In this document: positions 62,601 through 64,000 of the stretch, one piece after another
Position numbering within the stretch: position 1 is the stretch's first letter
Layout of the letters: each line of letters opens with the position of its first letter
DNA from: Persicobacter diffluens
GTDB taxonomy: Bacteria > Bacteroidota > Bacteroidia > Cytophagales > Cyclobacteriaceae
Length of the DNA stretch: 64,000 nt
Direction: 5' to 3'
Assembly: GCF_036244895.1 (NCBI RefSeq)
Contig: NZ_BQKE01000002.1
Coordinates: 1 to 64,000 of the forward strand
Notes under the pieces: model-generated
What the model was told of the DNA's origin: nothing
Seen by the model: only the letters and a program-made list of their open reading frames with translations
The model's database searches: none
Position numbers and translations under genes: made by a program

Positions 62601-63812
62601 AACTTTGGCCAAAATTCCCTGAAATATTTGTTTGCTTTTGGTTCCCGGAGTCATGAAAAGGAAGATTAAATTGGCCAGGGCCGTACAGCCGAACATCACA
62701 ATAAAAGGCGAGTGGATGGGATCATTACCCAACCAGGCCACAATTGCACCAGTAGTTGCTCCGATGGAAAATCGGGTAACGCCAAAAATGGAGTTGGCGG
62801 TTCCCGTGCTTTTGGGATAATAGGTCAGGAAACAACTATCAATATGGCCGTAAACAAATCCCAAAGACCCGATGAAGGCCATGTTGAGTCCGACAATGAC
62901 CGCTAATGCAGGTGAAGGCGTCCATTGCGTGTATAGCAGTAAAAGCGAGCCCGCAACCAGATTGATGTACAATCCGGTACGTACGATTTGCTGACTGGAA
63001 CGTCGGTCGATTAATCGTTGACTGAAACGACTCAGGAAGATCATAGTCATGACATTGGCTCCAAACAGCAAGGGAAAAATGGATTCTGAAGCTCCAAAAT
63101 AATCCATATAGATGGAGGAGCTTTTGGTAATGAAGGTGAACATGCCGGCGGTGGCTAAGGCTCCGGAGAACATAAAGCCCAACCCATGGCGGCTTTTGAA
63201 AATATTAAGGTATCCCTGAATTATTTTTTTCAGATTCAGGCTTTTTGTCTCTGTAAGACTTTCCTTTACCTTAAATTTCATAATAAAGATTAAGCTGCCT
63301 GCATATAATACCAGGAAGGCAAAAATCAATTGCCATTCCCCTGCTTTGGCAATGAGGGCACCAACCATTGGTGCTGCCATAGGAGCAATCATCATAATGG
63401 AGGCCACGGTAGCGAGTATTTTGGCGCTGTCTTTTTTGTCAAACTGATCTTTCACAATGGCCGCTGAGTTTACAGTGACAAAACCACCTCCAACAGCCTG
63501 AATTGCCCTCATGAGATACATGATCTTTACACTAGGCGCGTAAATCATGCCCAGAGATGCCAACATAAAAGTACCCAAGCCAATAAGTACCACTGGTTTT
63601 CGGCCGTAATGATCGGAGAATAATCCACCGACTAACTGCCCGATGCCGAAGCCAATCAAAAAGATAGAAATCGTGACCTCAATATGTGCAATGCTGGTAC
63701 CGAAATGTTGGGCTACCTGCGGAATGGACGGCAGATACATATCAATAGCAAAAGGCGCAAGTGCAGCCATGGCACTGAGCAAGACGATAAGTCCTCTTCT
63801 GGAGATTTGCAT
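62598..63812 (-). CDS. Bcr/CflA-family drug efflux transporter
   Basis: A 404-residue major facilitator protein with 12 hydrophobic segments. SAMAALAPFAIDMYLPSIPQVAQHF at the N-terminus and the motif A region LVGGLFSDHYGRKPVVLIGLG (about 60-80) are those of the Bcr/CflA (multidrug, bicyclomycin/chloramphenicol-type) group; RAIQAVGGGFVTVNSAAIVKD is the next conserved loop. It is a proton-driven exporter in the inner membrane. A perfect palindrome upstream suggests control by a MarR-type repressor. Its stop codon coincides with a remnant of an element B end. Confidence 0.92.
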   Translation of the reverse strand: MQISRRGLIVLLSAMAALAPFAIDMYLPSIPQVAQHFGTSIAHIEVTISIFLIGFGIGQLVGGLFSDHYGRKPVVLIGLGTFMLASLGMIYAPSVKIMYLMRAIQAVGGGFVTVNSAAIVKDQFDKKDSAKILATVASIMMIAPMAAPMVGALIAKAGEWQLIFAFLVLYAGSLIFIMKFKVKESLTETKSLNLKKIIQGYLNIFKSRHGLGFMFSGALATAGMFTFITKSSSIYMDYFGASESIFPLLFGANVMTMIFLSRFSQRLIDRRSSQQIVRTGLYINLVAGSLLLLYTQWTPSPALAVIVGLNMAFIGSLGFVYGHIDSCFLTYYPKSTGTANSIFGVTRFSIGATTGAIVAWLGNDPIHSPFIVMFGCTALANLIFLFMTPGTKSKQIFQGILAKV

Positions 63813-63865
63813 TAGGATTTATTTGGTTTTCTTCGGCAAAATTAGCTTGTTTTTTGCCCTGTAGC

Positions 63866-63883
63866 ACTTAACAATTGTTAAGT
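63866..63883. promoter_or_regulatory. 18-bp palindrome ACTTAACAATTGTTAAGT upstream of the efflux gene
   Basis: A perfect palindrome 54 bp upstream of the efflux gene start, with GCAC/GTGC-like flanks. The core TTAACAATTGTTAA resembles MarR-family operators. No other gene is visible up to base 64000. Confidence 0.6.
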
Positions 63884-64000
63884 TCGTGCCATAGGTTGTC
63901 AAATTTTCATTGGAGGAGCTGTAATGTGTTGAAATTCGTAAAGGATTTCAAAATGAATATTTCGGCTTATTTTTTTGGGTTGTTGTGATTTTCGAAGTAG

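Overview
The window looks like a chromosome segment of a marine-type Bacteroidota (probably Cytophagales-like). The evidence is SusC/SusD pairs, a hybrid two-component regulator, secreted proteins with type IX secretion (T9SS) C-terminal sorting domains, sulfatases, and almost no Shine-Dalgarno signals. The genus is not identifiable from what I can see. The content is dominated by polysaccharide degradation, centred on beta-mannan.

Layout. 1-94: N-terminus of sbcD, leftward. 957-2470: S1 sulfatase with a one-base frameshift near its end. 2537-4147: membrane-anchored TPR/LuxR-type regulator (-). 4954-6777: second S1 sulfatase. 7800-9476: DUF5060-type glycosidase. 9592-12117: GH2 enzyme. 12384-14642: unusual fusion of a nucleoside-hydrolase-like domain and a GH43-like propeller. 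15190-16662: divergent HxlR regulator and YhdH/AcuI-type oxidoreductase. 16992-17348: small membrane protein. 17667-20717: GH92 alpha-mannosidase (-). 21018-24971: two orphan proteins, a SASA-type esterase and an AraC regulator. 25472-29868 (-): GH130 phosphorylase, clan-A lipoprotein glycosidase and SSS sodium symporter, probably one operon. 30220-40245 (+): GH5 mannanase, DUF5060/T9SS glycosidase, SusC, SusD and a surface-glycan-binding-type lipoprotein. 40793-41752 (-): polytopic membrane protein. 42067-42805: chimeric remnant joining a ThuA domain to the C-terminal part of NAD kinase. 44330-48397: hybrid two-component system. 48682-49374: membrane-anchored AraC protein. 49999-59172: a 3057-residue secreted protein with three GH5 domains, 12 PKD domains and six carbohydrate-binding-type domains. 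59931-62124: small orphans. 62598-63812: Bcr/CflA-type efflux pump (-).

How the genes fit together (inference): the giant enzyme and secreted GH5 cut mannan outside the cell, SusC/SusD/lipoprotein bind and import oligosaccharides, periplasmic enzymes trim them, the symporter brings small products into the cytoplasm, and the GH130 enzyme phosphorolyses or hydrolyses them. The hybrid two-component system and AraC proteins would supply induction.

The most unusual feature lies between genes. Two families of short elements with inverted ends, A (about 224 bp, ends TTAACCCGAATTATTCA) and B (about 167 bp, ends TAAGAGCGTGTTTAAAAGC), are present in over 30 full, degenerate or fragmentary copies, confined to intergenic space. 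At seven genes the terminus of an element supplies the stop codon itself, and neighbouring elements repeatedly share one TTA(A) at their junction. A third, GC-rich element (C, 153 bp) occurs twice almost identically. No transposase is encoded in the window.
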